The translations under genes and the position numbers were made by a program. A stretch of 52,395 nucleotides of DNA from Nocardia suismassiliense (GTDB taxonomy: Bacteria; Actinomycetota; Actinomycetes; Mycobacteriales; Mycobacteriaceae). Of this stretch, positions 1-8,739 are shown piece by piece. The notes under the pieces are model-generated. The model had not been told where the DNA came from, did not search any database, and was given only the letters and a program-made list of their open reading frames with translations. The number at the start of each line of letters is the position of its first letter. Within the stretch, counting starts at the first letter, position 1. The stretch lies in the NCBI RefSeq assembly GCF_900269665.1, contig NZ_LT985361.1, positions 3,202,274-3,254,668 of the forward strand. The letters run 5' to 3'.

Positions 1-221
1 AGCACGTCTATGAGTAATAGCATGACGGGAGGTGGTCTGTGAGCGGAGAGGAATGGGTCGCGTTGTTGTTTTTGATAAGGTTAGATTTGTTCGCTAGAGT
101 AGGATGATTTATGTTAGAGTATTTATTTTTTTTTTTTTTAAAGCAGAAGCCGGCAAACGATATCCTGCCTGGTCTCGTGGGCTCGGAGATGTGTATAAGA
201 GGCGGGGGGGGGGGGGGTGGG
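1..221. other. Sequencing adapter and junk at contig end (not genomic)
   Basis: This stretch reads as adapter read-through. About 140-162 matches the Illumina P7 oligo with three mismatches, followed by 8 bases in the i7 index position, and about 171-204 matches the Nextera read-2 transposase adapter up to its mosaic end. A run of more than ten G follows at about 206-218, typical of two-colour chemistry. Bases 1-138 are AT-richer than anything else in the window and end in a poly-T run, as expected for base calls beyond the end of a short fragment. Genomic sequence starts near 216-222. Any protein prediction that enters this stretch is artificial. Confidence 0.93.
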
Positions 222-965
222 GGCGCGGAGTTCGTCGCGGAGTTCGGCCTCGAGCAGGCGGCATTCTTCGCGCTCGTCGGGCTGGAAGGGCACGGCGGCG
301 GCGATGCGTTCGAGCATGGGGCGGGCGCGGCGGTCCAGGCGATCGAGTTGGCGTTTGCGTTCGGCGTTCTGCGCGTCGAGCCTGGCTTGTTTGACGGCGC
401 GGGCGGTGGACTCGACTTCCAGTTCGTGCAGGGAACGCAGGGTGGGGCGCATGATGGCGGCGAACGCGGCGGCGATGGCGACGTTGACGAGTGGCACGAT
501 CGCCTGCACGTAGACGGTCGGGTTGCCGTCCGAAGCGAGCACGACGGCCAGCCAGGTGGCCCCGGTTCCGGTCCAGGCCAGGATGTTTCGGCCGCGCAGC
601 ACGAGCATCGCGAGCGCGCTGCCGCCAGTGTACGCGGTCCAGACGCTGGTGTTGGCGTCGAGTTCGGCGGTCACCTGGTCGCTGGCGATCAGGGTGGCGA
701 CGGCGCCGGCGGACGCCACGAAGACGGCCGCGTAGGTGTGGATCGGCTTCCCCGTGTCGAGCACGACGACGACGGTGGCGGCGACGATGACGATCGCGGC
801 GGCCACCAGGGTCACCGAGAGGGGCAGTTCGGCTCGGCGGACCGAGCGGATCATCACGGCGGCGTCGGTGGCCAGCACCACGGCGATGATGGTCACCATG
901 GTGGAGCGGTGCGCGCTGAGCAGCCTGCTCAGGTCGCCGCTGCTGTCAGGTGTCATCGGGCGCAT
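222..965 (-). CDS. Membrane sensor-kinase-like protein, C-terminus lost at contig end
   Basis: This is the N-terminal part (about 248 residues) of a protein whose end is replaced by adapter sequence. It has roughly five to six hydrophobic segments in residues 20-165 and then a charged helical stretch rich in Arg, Gln and Glu, like the signalling helix before the catalytic part of an actinobacterial sensor kinase. No H-box or ATPase boxes are visible before the break. It overlaps the upstream histidine kinase gene by 20 bases, so the two are translationally coupled. ATG at 965 is preferred because a GGAG lies 4 bases upstream; ATG at 956 is an alternative. The kinase assignment rests mainly on the neighbour. 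Confidence 0.6.
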
Positions 966-2187
966 TCCACTCCAGGGTGATCCGCGTGCCTGCGCCGGGC
1001 TGGGACTCGATGATGGCGCGGCCGCCCGCTTCGCGCATGCGCTGCACGATGCTCACGGTGAGCCCGAGCCGGTTGGCCGCGACGAGCGCCGGGTCGAACC
1101 CGGCACCGTCGTCGCCGACGACGACGGTCAGGCCGGACCCGCGCGCCTCGATCCTCAATTGTCTTGCGACAGTGCGCCCGGGCACGCCGGCATGCCGCAC
1201 GCTGTTCCGGACAGCTTCGGCGGCGGCCTGGGCGAGCGCGGTGACGGTGGCGGAGTCGATGCGCAGATCGGCGGAGTTGCAGTCGTGCCGAACCTGCACG
1301 CGCAGTTCGGCATCGGTGGCGCCCACCGCTTCGCGCGTGATGGTGTCGATCGCCTCGAGATCGGTGCACAGGTCGCTGACCCGCCCGATGGCGGCGAATT
1401 GGCCGAGGGCTTGATTGGCTTGCCGCGCAAGCATGCTGGGGGAACCACCGCGGGAGGTGTCGAGCAGCGTCGCGAGCACCTTGTCGTGGATCACGCCGGC
1501 GAAGCGGGCTCGCTCGCCGGCGCGGGCCTCGTCCGCCGCCGCGAGCGAGGCCTGATGGTGTGCGCGCGCCCGCTCCTGGTCGAGCAGGCGGGCCGCGCGG
1601 CGCGCCATTCTCGTGATGTAGACGAAGGTCACCGTGATGCCAAGGATACGCATCGAGGTGAGCCCGAACTCGGTCCAGCTGAGGTCGCCGGTGGCCTGCC
1701 CGGTGGACGACGCGGCGAGCGTGCCGACGCCGACGACGTAGACCGAGACCACCGGCGCCCGCCAGGCCAGCGTGGCGGCGACCCCGCCGAGCGGGACCAG
1801 TCGATAGATCCAGGCCACGTCGTCGGTGATCTGTCCCGGCGCCACGGCGAAGCCGGACAACGCGACGGCCACGGCGAAAACCGTTGCGTGCGTTGCCGCG
1901 AGGGCTCGCACGGCAGTGAGCGGGGCGCGCAACGCGAGCCCCGCCATCAGCAGCGCGGTGCCGTACACACCACACATGGCCAGCACGGTCCACCAGGTCG
2001 GGAAGTGCCGCGACTGCCTGGCGATCTCGGCGGCGTCACCGACACCGAAGATCCAGACCCCGACACCGAGCGCGAAGGCGAGGATGCGTTCGATCTGCTC
2101 GGTCGCCGCCCGGGTGGACGAGGACCGCCGGCAGAATCGGCGCGACACCGCCGCCGCGACGCGGTCGGACAATGACGGCGAAGTCAT
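946..2187 (-). CDS. Sensor histidine kinase
   Basis: This 413-residue protein has several membrane segments in residues 30-190, a coiled, charged linker at about 195-225, and a kinase core. The phospho-acceptor candidate is His234 in VIHDKV, the H-box style of the HisKA_3/NarL-linked kinases. The ATPase domain shows an N-box (NSVRHAG) and a G1 box (GDDGAGFD). It would autophosphorylate and pass phosphate to a response regulator, which is not in the window and may lie beyond the contig end. Its ATG overlaps the stop of the P450 gene (ATGA) and its end overlaps the next kinase-like gene, so P450, kinase and kinase-like protein form one transcript. The signal sensed is unknown. Confidence 0.82.
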   Translation of the reverse strand: MTSPSLSDRVAAAVSRRFCRRSSSTRAATEQIERILAFALGVGVWIFGVGDAAEIARQSRHFPTWWTVLAMCGVYGTALLMAGLALRAPLTAVRALAATHATVFAVAVALSGFAVAPGQITDDVAWIYRLVPLGGVAATLAWRAPVVSVYVVGVGTLAASSTGQATGDLSWTEFGLTSMRILGITVTFVYITRMARRAARLLDQERARAHHQASLAAADEARAGERARFAGVIHDKVLATLLDTSRGGSPSMLARQANQALGQFAAIGRVSDLCTDLEAIDTITREAVGATDAELRVQVRHDCNSADLRIDSATVTALAQAAAEAVRNSVRHAGVPGRTVARQLRIEARGSGLTVVVGDDGAGFDPALVAANRLGLTVSIVQRMREAGGRAIIESQPGAGTRITLEWNAPDDT

Positions 2188-3584
2188 CGAGATTCGCCGA
2201 CCTCGATCCCGGACAGCTCGCGGGTCGATACCTGCCGCCGCGGCGTGTAGACCGCTCGGGCCGCGCGCTTCGGGCGCAGGTTGATCGTCAGCTTCATCCC
2301 GACATCGCCGTCGATCCGTTGCAGCGTGCCGCCGCTGAGCAGCAGTGCGGTGAAGATCTGCCCCTCGAGCAACGCGAGGGCCGAACCGATGCAGACGTGT
2401 TCACCGGCCCCGAAAGGCAAGTAGGACAGTCGTTCCCACGGTCGTGCCGACTCCTGGGCGAACCGATCGGGGTCGAAGGCCAAGGGATTCGGATACTGCC
2501 GCGCCGAACGGTGCATCACGTAGGGGGCGACGAACACGATCGTGCCTTCGCCGATCGTGTAGTCACCGATGTGCGTCTCCTGCGCGGCCTCGCGCAAAAA
2601 CGCGGGCGACGGCGGATACAGCCGCATCGATTCCTTGAACACCTGCAAACAGTAAGGGAGCTGATGCAGATCCTCTGCCGTGGGCGTCGCCCCATCGAGG
2701 ACACGGTCTGCTTCCGCAGCGGCCCGCCGGGCGATCCCGGGATGGCGCGACAGCGCGTACGCGGTCCAGAACATCGCGTCGGCGCTGGTCTCGTGCGCCG
2801 CCGCCCACAGGTTGATCACCTCGTCGACGAGCCGATCCTCGCTCATCGGCGCGCCGTCGCGATCACGCTGGGCGAGCAGCGCGGTCACGATGTCGTCGTG
2901 CCGCTCGGGATGCCGACGGCGCGCGTCGATCATCCGGGCAGCCCAGTCGCGCACCAGGGCGAGATCCTGGATGAAGTCGCGATTGCGCTTCGTCGGAATG
3001 TTCAACGGCGCGACGATCGGCCGCGACATCGCCCGCATCTCCCAGTCGAAGATCCTGGTCGCCGCGTCGACGACGTCCGCGTGCTCGTCGAGCGGCTCAT
3101 CGATCAGCAGCCCGGCGACGACATCGTGCATCATCGCCTGCACGCCGGCGAGCAGGTCGACTTCGCCCGCCGCCTGCCACCGCCGCAGATGCGCCTGCAT
3201 GCGGGTCGCCATCACGTCGACGTATTTCGGCACCCGCCGCGCCGTGAACAGTGGCGCGACCATTGCCCGTTGCGTGCGGTGCACCTCGCCCTCGGAGATG
3301 ATCAACCCCTCGCGCAGCGCGGGCCACAGCGTGCCGGTCACCGCCCTGGCCCGCCGGAATTCCTGGGCCCGCGACACCAGGACCTCGTGGATCTGCTCGG
3401 GTCCGGTCACCAGCACCGCCGGAAACACCCCGATCCGAAACCCGGCTACCGGTCCCTGCTGGTCGGCCAGCCGTCCCATCACGGCCAGCGGATCTCGGAA
3501 CCAGCGCAGAGTTGTCCCCAACCCGCGCACCCCGCTGCGCCCATGATCCAATTGCTCGAATTTTCCCGCCCGATCATCGTTCAC
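2184..3584 (-). CDS. Cytochrome P450
   Basis: A 466-residue class I type bacterial P450. The I-helix oxygen-activation motif is AAHETS (AGxxT-like, with Ala in place of the first Gly), the K-helix ExxR is KESMR, and the heme loop is FGAGEHVCIG with Cys398 as the thiolate ligand. There is no signal peptide or membrane anchor, so it is soluble and needs a ferredoxin and reductase from elsewhere. The substrate cannot be read from sequence. It is the first gene of an operon with two sensor-kinase-like genes; sharing a transcript with kinases is unusual for a P450 and may mean its expression or substrate is tied to the sensed signal. An inverted repeat lies upstream at 3625-3670. Confidence 0.93.
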   Translation of the reverse strand: MNDDRAGKFEQLDHGRSGVRGLGTTLRWFRDPLAVMGRLADQQGPVAGFRIGVFPAVLVTGPEQIHEVLVSRAQEFRRARAVTGTLWPALREGLIISEGEVHRTQRAMVAPLFTARRVPKYVDVMATRMQAHLRRWQAAGEVDLLAGVQAMMHDVVAGLLIDEPLDEHADVVDAATRIFDWEMRAMSRPIVAPLNIPTKRNRDFIQDLALVRDWAARMIDARRRHPERHDDIVTALLAQRDRDGAPMSEDRLVDEVINLWAAAHETSADAMFWTAYALSRHPGIARRAAAEADRVLDGATPTAEDLHQLPYCLQVFKESMRLYPPSPAFLREAAQETHIGDYTIGEGTIVFVAPYVMHRSARQYPNPLAFDPDRFAQESARPWERLSYLPFGAGEHVCIGSALALLEGQIFTALLLSGGTLQRIDGDVGMKLTINLRPKRAARAVYTPRRQVSTRELSGIEVGESR

Positions 3585-3624
3585 TGACGATTCCTCCCAT
3601 GGTCGTCATCGAAGTCAGAGCGAT

Positions 3625-3670
3625 TCGTCAGCCCCGCCGCCCCCGTATTCAATTATGGGACGTCTGACGA
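3625..3670. promoter_or_regulatory. Inverted repeat upstream of P450 gene
   Basis: TCGTCAG (3625-3631) and CTGACGA (3664-3670) are perfect 7-base inverted arms separated by 32 bases that include a short AT-rich patch. It sits in the 159-base gap between the LysR stop and the P450 start, where the P450 operon promoter must be. It could be a regulator site; chance cannot be excluded. Confidence 0.3.
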
Positions 3671-3743
3671 GCAGTCTGCCTGTCCGGGGATCGTATGTGC
3701 CGTGCGGTGCGTAGTCATGCCCGTAGAACTGGGGTCGGCGGGT

Positions 3744-4646
3744 TCACGGCAGATCTTGCAGCGCTGCTCGGATCACCTCGAGGAACCAGGCCTGGGCGGG
3801 GCTGCGGCCGGGCGTCCGGCGGGTGTAGGCGGCGATCTCGGCGGGTTCGATCGCCCACGGCAACGCGAAGGTCCGGACCCGATGGGTTCGGGCCAGGGCG
3901 CGCGCGACGCGTTGCGGCACGATGGCGACCAGGTCGGTGTCCTGCACGGCGTACGGGAGCGTCGCGAAACGTGTTACCCGGACGGCGATTTGGCCTTCCA
4001 GGCCATAGGTACGCAGCGCTTGCCGGGGCGCGGGGTGGCCCGTTGTTCCGTCGACGACGATGTGCCGTTCGCCGCGCAGCTCGTCCTCGGTCGCCGAATC
4101 ACCGCGCAGGCGTGGATGACCGACCGCGACCATACCGGCATAGCCTTCGGTGAACAGTGGAAGCCGGTGCAGCCGAACCGAATCCAGCACCGGGCTGGCC
4201 ACGATCGCGTCGACCCGGCCGCGGGTGAGTTCGTCTGTCGCGGTGTCGATGTCGAACGCGTGCACCTGCAAGGTCGCGGCGGGGGCCCGGGCCGCGAGTT
4301 CCGCGAGCACCAGCGGCAGCGTGTTCACCTCGCCGAGGTCGGACAGCCCGATCGAGAAACTGACCGGTCCCGACGCATCGAATTGTGTTGCGGCGCCGAT
4401 GGTCACATCGAGCTGCTCGATGGCGGTGCGCAGCGGCGGATAGAGCCGCTCGGCCTCCGAACTCGGGACCAGGCCGCCGGGCCCGCGCACGAACAGCTCG
4501 TCGCCGAGCCGCCTGCGCAGCTTGCCCAACCCGTAGCTGACGGTGGGCTGGGTGACGCCGAGCACGTCCGCCGCCGCCGTCACGCTCCGCGTCTCGTAGA
4601 GCAGCACGAAGGTCCGGATGAGGTTCAGATCGAACTCCGCCGCCAT
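3744..4646 (-). CDS. LysR-family regulator, probable control of the pca operon
   Basis: A 300-residue LysR-type regulator. The N-terminal winged helix-turn-helix is clear (residues about 8-65, with TAAADVLGVTQPTVSYGLGKLRRRLGD in two overlapping pieces), followed by a periplasmic-binding-like effector domain. It is transcribed away from pcaK with a 102-base shared promoter region, the classic arrangement for a LysR protein controlling its neighbour, so the effector is probably a pathway compound such as 4-hydroxybenzoate, protocatechuate or beta-ketoadipate (inference). ATG at 4646 has an AGGGG about 5 bases upstream. Actinobacterial pca operons I know of are often under IclR-type PcaR, so a LysR regulator here is worth noting. 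Confidence 0.88.
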   Translation of the reverse strand: MAAEFDLNLIRTFVLLYETRSVTAAADVLGVTQPTVSYGLGKLRRRLGDELFVRGPGGLVPSSEAERLYPPLRTAIEQLDVTIGAATQFDASGPVSFSIGLSDLGEVNTLPLVLAELAARAPAATLQVHAFDIDTATDELTRGRVDAIVASPVLDSVRLHRLPLFTEGYAGMVAVGHPRLRGDSATEDELRGERHIVVDGTTGHPAPRQALRTYGLEGQIAVRVTRFATLPYAVQDTDLVAIVPQRVARALARTHRVRTFALPWAIEPAEIAAYTRRTPGRSPAQAWFLEVIRAALQDLP

Positions 4647-4748
4647 AGATCCCCTCTATACAGATGCGAAAAAACATCTATTGGATTTCTGATCTGGCCG
4701 ATCGTAGCGTGATGGCAGTCACAACTGCACACCAGAAACGAAGTCACC
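4647..4748. promoter_or_regulatory. Divergent promoter region, LysR gene and pca operon
   Basis: The 102 bases between the two divergent starts are AT-richer than the flanks and hold an inverted repeat, AGATG (4662-4666) and CATCT (4675-4679), with an 8-base spacer rich in A. This is the likely LysR binding region for both promoters. I did not find an unambiguous T-N11-A box. Confidence 0.45.
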
Positions 4749-5978
4749 ATGAAGAAGTTGTTCTCCTGGCCGGCGGTGCTCTGCTGGCTGATCGTGCTGC
4801 TGGAGGGCTACGACCTAGTCGTGCTCGGCGCCGTCATCCCCACCCTCATCGACCAGCACCACGTCGGATTCACCGCGGCCAGTGCGACTTTCGCCGCGAC
4901 CATTTCGCTGGTGGGCGTGGCCATCGGCGCGACGGCGTCCGGACCGATCGCCGACCGCTACGGCCGACGCCGCATGCTGATCAGCTCGATCGCGGTGTTC
5001 TCCCTGTTCACCGCCGTTGTTCCGCTGGCCGGATCGGTCAGTGTGTTCGCCGCGTTCCGGTTGATCGCCGGCGTCGGGCTCGGCGCATGCCTGCCGACCG
5101 CACTGACCTTCATGGCCGAACACATGCCGCCTGCGCGCCGGGCCTTCGCCAGCACGATCACCATGACCGGTTATCACACCGGGGCGGTGCTCACCGCACT
5201 GCTCGCGCTGCAAGTCATCCCGCATTGGCAGCCGCTGTTCTACGGCGGTGGCCTGGCCGGTTTCGTGCTGCTGCCGGTGATCTGGGCGAAATTGCCGGAG
5301 TCCGCGGCATTCCTCGCGGCCAAGAACGCGCCTATCCGGGTTCGGCCCGCGGTGTTGCTGAAGCCGTTGTATCTGCGTGCGACGCTGGGGGTTTGGGTCG
5401 GTTCGTTCATGGGCCTATTGCTTGTTTACGGTCTGAACACGTGGCTGCCGAAGTTGATGCGTGATGCCGGGTACAACATGTCGACCTCGTTAACGGTGCT
5501 GTTGATGTTGAACATCGGTGCGGTGATCGGCCTGCTCACGGCCGGGACGCTCGCTGACCGGCGGGGCATCAAACCGACGGTGCTGGTGTGGTTCGGTGCG
5601 GCGGCGGTTTTCCTGGCGTTGCTGAGTATCAAGATTTCCAGCACGGTGCTGCTCAACGGGTTGGTGCTGGTTACCGGAATCTTCGTTTTCTCCGCTCAGG
5701 TGCTCATCTACGCCTACGTAACTCAGGCGTACCCCGCCGAGATCAGAGCCACGGCAATGGGATTCGCCGCAGGCGTCGGCCGGCTCGGCGCCATCTTCGG
5801 ACCCACCATCACCGGCTGGCTCATCGTCCTCGGTTCCGCGAACCCATGGGGCTTCTACCTTTTCGCGGCGGTCGCCGCGATCGGACTGCTCGCCATGGCC
5901 GCCGTGCCGCGCACCACCGTCGATGGACTCGTGCCGGAGCCGGCCCCGTTAATCGACGAAGGAGCGCGCCCGGCATGA
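4749..5978 (+). CDS. pcaK: MFS aromatic-acid transporter, PcaK-like
   Basis: A 409-residue, 12-helix major facilitator of the aromatic acid:H+ symporter family. The first helix carries EGYDLVVLG, matching the conserved D/EGYD motif of PcaK and BenK, and the loop between helices 2 and 3 is the motif-A variant GPIADRYGRR. It would import 4-hydroxybenzoate and/or protocatechuate with protons across the cytoplasmic membrane. It is the first gene of the pca operon and its stop overlaps the pobA start (ATGA). The substrate is inferred from family and from the enzymes downstream. Confidence 0.88.
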   Translation: MKKLFSWPAVLCWLIVLLEGYDLVVLGAVIPTLIDQHHVGFTAASATFAATISLVGVAIGATASGPIADRYGRRRMLISSIAVFSLFTAVVPLAGSVSVFAAFRLIAGVGLGACLPTALTFMAEHMPPARRAFASTITMTGYHTGAVLTALLALQVIPHWQPLFYGGGLAGFVLLPVIWAKLPESAAFLAAKNAPIRVRPAVLLKPLYLRATLGVWVGSFMGLLLVYGLNTWLPKLMRDAGYNMSTSLTVLLMLNIGAVIGLLTAGTLADRRGIKPTVLVWFGAAAVFLALLSIKISSTVLLNGLVLVTGIFVFSAQVLIYAYVTQAYPAEIRATAMGFAAGVGRLGAIFGPTITGWLIVLGSANPWGFYLFAAVAAIGLLAMAAVPRTTVDGLVPEPAPLIDEGARPA

Positions 5979-7150
5979 GGACTACCCGCACCCAGGTAGC
6001 GATCGTTGGCGCCGGCCCGGCCGGTCTGCTGCTCTCACATCTGCTGCACCGCGCGGGGATCGAATCCGTCGTCATCGATATCCGCACGTACGAGCAGATC
6101 GCCGGCACGATCCGTGCGGGCATTCTCGAGGCGGGTTCTGTTCGGCTGCTGGTGGATTCGGGAGTGTCCGAGCGCGTGGTCACCGAGGGGCACCGGCACG
6201 ACGGTGTGGTGCTGCGTTTCGACGGTGAGAACCACCGGATCGACTTCCAGGAGTTGGTCGGTGAATCCGTCTGGTTGTACCCGCAAACCGAGGTGTTCCT
6301 GGATTTGTCCAGGCGACGCACGATCGACGGGGGAGACGTGCGCTACGGCGTAGCCGATACCGCCGTCGACATCACGGGTGAACACCCGACGGTGACGTGC
6401 ACCGAACCGGACGGCAGCCGAGTGCGCATCGAGGCCGACCTGCTCGTCGGTGCCGACGGCTCCCGATCGGTCTGCCGCCACGCCTTCCCGCCCGGCACCC
6501 GCGCCGAATGGTTCCGCGAGTATCCGTTCGCCTGGTTCGGCTTCCTGACCGAGGCGCCGCCTTCGCACGACGAATTGATCTATACCCGTTCGGAGTTCGG
6601 GTTCGCGCTGATCAGCCAGCGCACACCGACGATGCAGCGGATGTACTTCCAATGCGCACCCGACGAGCGCCCGCAGGACTGGGACGACGACCGGATCTGG
6701 ACCGAGATGCGCCGCCGCGTCAACGGCAATGGTTTCGCTCTTCGGGAAGGCCCGATCAGCGCGAAGATGGTGCTGCCGTTCCGCTCCTTCGTCACCGCGC
6801 CGCTGCGCCACGACCGGTTGCTGCTGGCCGGTGACGCCGCGCATACCGTGCCGCCGACCGGCGCGAAAGGGCTGAACCTGGCGCTCGCCGACGTGGCCGT
6901 ACTGGCCGAGGCGATCGGCGACTTCTACCGCGCCGGCGACGCCGACGTACTCGACCGGTACACCGAGCGCGCCGTGCGGCGGGTGTGGCGGGCACAGCAC
7001 TTCTCGTACTGGGCGACCACGATGCTGCACGCGGTGGGCGGCGCGTCCCCCTTCGATATCGAGCGACAGCGCGGTGAGTTGTCGCTGATCGCCGATTCCC
7101 GTTATGGCGCAGCGTATTTCGCTGAGGCCTACACCGGCTGGCAGCAGTAG
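5975..7150 (+). CDS. pobA: 4-hydroxybenzoate 3-monooxygenase
   Basis: A 391-residue FAD monooxygenase that converts 4-hydroxybenzoate with NAD(P)H and O2 to protocatechuate. Visible features are the N-terminal dinucleotide fold GAGPAGLLLSHLLHRAG, the DG motif LLVGADGSRS, and the FAD ribityl motif GDAAHTVPPTGAKGLN, which is nearly diagnostic for PobA. The ATG at 5975 overlaps the pcaK stop; an upstream in-frame extension would overlap pcaK heavily and is not likely. Having pobA inside the pca operon couples 4-hydroxybenzoate entry directly to ring cleavage. Cofactor preference (NADH or NADPH) cannot be decided here. Confidence 0.94.
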   Translation: MRTTRTQVAIVGAGPAGLLLSHLLHRAGIESVVIDIRTYEQIAGTIRAGILEAGSVRLLVDSGVSERVVTEGHRHDGVVLRFDGENHRIDFQELVGESVWLYPQTEVFLDLSRRRTIDGGDVRYGVADTAVDITGEHPTVTCTEPDGSRVRIEADLLVGADGSRSVCRHAFPPGTRAEWFREYPFAWFGFLTEAPPSHDELIYTRSEFGFALISQRTPTMQRMYFQCAPDERPQDWDDDRIWTEMRRRVNGNGFALREGPISAKMVLPFRSFVTAPLRHDRLLLAGDAAHTVPPTGAKGLNLALADVAVLAEAIGDFYRAGDADVLDRYTERAVRRVWRAQHFSYWATTMLHAVGGASPFDIERQRGELSLIADSRYGAAYFAEAYTGWQQ

Positions 7151-7180
7151 AACCAGACCCGACGAACGTAAGGAGTGATT

Positions 7181-7996
7181 GTGGCCCGGATTTCGTCCTT
7201 GGCGGACGCGGTAGCCGAACTCGTCCATGACGGCGACACCGTTGCCCTGGAAGGCTTTACACACCTGATACCGGTCGCGGCCGGGCAGGAGATCATCCGG
7301 CAGCGCAGGCGCGAGCTGACCCTGGTGCGGATGACCCCGGACATCGTGTACGACCAGCTGATCGGTGCGGGCTGCGCAGCGAAACTGATCTTCTCGTGGG
7401 GCGGCAACCCCGGAGTCGGTTCGCTGCACCGGTTTCGGGACGCGGTCGAGCATGGCTGGCCGAGCGCGCTGGCGATCGAGGAGCACAGTCACGCGGGCAT
7501 GGCCAACCGCTATGTCGCGGGTGCCTCCGGTCTGCCGTTCGCGGTGCTGCGTGGTTACGTCGGCACGGATCTGCCGACGGTGACCGAGACCATCAAGCCG
7601 ATCACCTGCCCGTTCACCGGTGAGCGGCTGACCGCGGTGCCCGCGATCAACCCCGACGTCACCGTGATTCACGCCCAGCGCGCGGACCGGGCCGGGAACG
7701 TGCAGCTGTGGGGTCTGCTCGGGGTGCAGAAGGAAGCCGTGCTCGCCGCGCGACGCAGCCTGGTCACCGTCGAAGAGATCGTCGACGAGCTCACCCCGGT
7801 GCCCGGTGCGATCGTATTGCCCGCCTGGGCGGTGACCGTGGTGGCCGAGGTGCCCGGCGGCGCGAATCCTTCGTACGCGCACGGGTATTCCGAACGGGAC
7901 AACGCTTATTACGCCGCGTGGGACGCGATCAGCCGTGACCGAGAACGTTTCGCCGACTGGCTGGAGCAGCACGTATTCGCAGGGAGCGTGGCATGA
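7181..7996 (+). CDS. pcaI: 3-oxoadipate CoA-transferase, subunit A
   Basis: About 271 residues, family I CoA-transferase alpha chain of the glutaconate-CoA-transferase-like type that actinobacteria use for beta-ketoadipate (FTHLIP near residue 25, then a long Rossmann-like domain). With PcaJ it moves CoA from succinyl-CoA to 3-oxoadipate. The GTG at 7181 is chosen because AAGGAG at 7170-7175 sits 5 bases upstream; a GTG at 7175 lies inside that ribosome site. It overlaps pcaJ (ATGA). Without the pca context a more general CoA-transferase role would be possible. Confidence 0.85.
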   Translation: MARISSLADAVAELVHDGDTVALEGFTHLIPVAAGQEIIRQRRRELTLVRMTPDIVYDQLIGAGCAAKLIFSWGGNPGVGSLHRFRDAVEHGWPSALAIEEHSHAGMANRYVAGASGLPFAVLRGYVGTDLPTVTETIKPITCPFTGERLTAVPAINPDVTVIHAQRADRAGNVQLWGLLGVQKEAVLAARRSLVTVEEIVDELTPVPGAIVLPAWAVTVVAEVPGGANPSYAHGYSERDNAYYAAWDAISRDRERFADWLEQHVFAGSVA

Positions 7997-8739
7997 GGAG
8001 CTCGACCTCCGACGAGACGATGACCGTCGCGGCCGCACGGGCACTGGGCGGTGGCAAGCGGTGTTTCGTCGGCATCGGCCTGCCGTCCACCGCCGCGAAT
8101 CTGGCGCGCACCACCCACGCGCCGGACCTGGTGCTCATCTACGAGTCGGGCACCCTGGGTTCCAAGCCGGGCCGGCTGCCCGCCTCGATCGGTGACGGCA
8201 TCCTCGCCGAGACCGCCGACGCGGTGATCAGTGTGCCGGAGGTGTTCAACTACTGGTTGCAGCCGGGACGCATCGATATCGGGTTCCTCGGCGCGGCGCA
8301 GCTGGACCGCTTCGGCAATATCAACACCACCGTCATCGGCGACTACCGGAAGCCGAAGGTGCGGTTGCCGGGAGCGGGCGGCGCGCCGGAGATCGCCGCG
8401 TCGTGCGGTGAGGTGTTCGTCGTGGTCCGGCAATCGCGCCAATCCTTTGTCGAGCGAGTCGATTTCGTCACCTCGTTCGGGCATGGGCGCGGTGGTGCCG
8501 AGCGTGCGCGACTCGGGCTGCGCGGGGCCGGACCGACCCAGGTGATCACGGATCTGGGCATCATGCGGCCCGATGAGAACGGTGAGCTGGTGCTGACCGC
8601 CGTGCATCCGGGGGTGACCGTCGAACAGGTACGCGCGGCCACCGGCTGGGAGCTGAAAGTCGCCGCCGACCTGGCGGTCACCGAGCCGCCGACCGCCGCC
8701 GAACTCGCGGCCCTGCACACCTTGCAGGCGGCGTCATGA
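7993..8739 (+). CDS. pcaJ: 3-oxoadipate CoA-transferase, subunit B
   Basis: A 248-residue beta chain of a family I CoA-transferase. The segment LIYESGTLGSKPGRLP holds the Glu expected to form the glutamyl-CoA thioester intermediate, and GFLGAAQLDRFGNIN is the usual family landmark. It pairs with the preceding subunit; both ends overlap neighbours by 4 bases, which favours equal synthesis of the two chains. The product, 3-oxoadipyl-CoA, goes to the thiolase encoded next. Confidence 0.87.
   Translation: MRSSTSDETMTVAAARALGGGKRCFVGIGLPSTAANLARTTHAPDLVLIYESGTLGSKPGRLPASIGDGILAETADAVISVPEVFNYWLQPGRIDIGFLGAAQLDRFGNINTTVIGDYRKPKVRLPGAGGAPEIAASCGEVFVVVRQSRQSFVERVDFVTSFGHGRGGAERARLGLRGAGPTQVITDLGIMRPDENGELVLTAVHPGVTVEQVRAATGWELKVAADLAVTEPPTAAELAALHTLQAAS

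Noticed and set aside
104..980. Long plus-strand frames across the first kilobase
   Set aside because: They begin in adapter sequence and continue as shadows antisense to the kinase-like gene; composition is Gly/Arg/His-rich without motifs.
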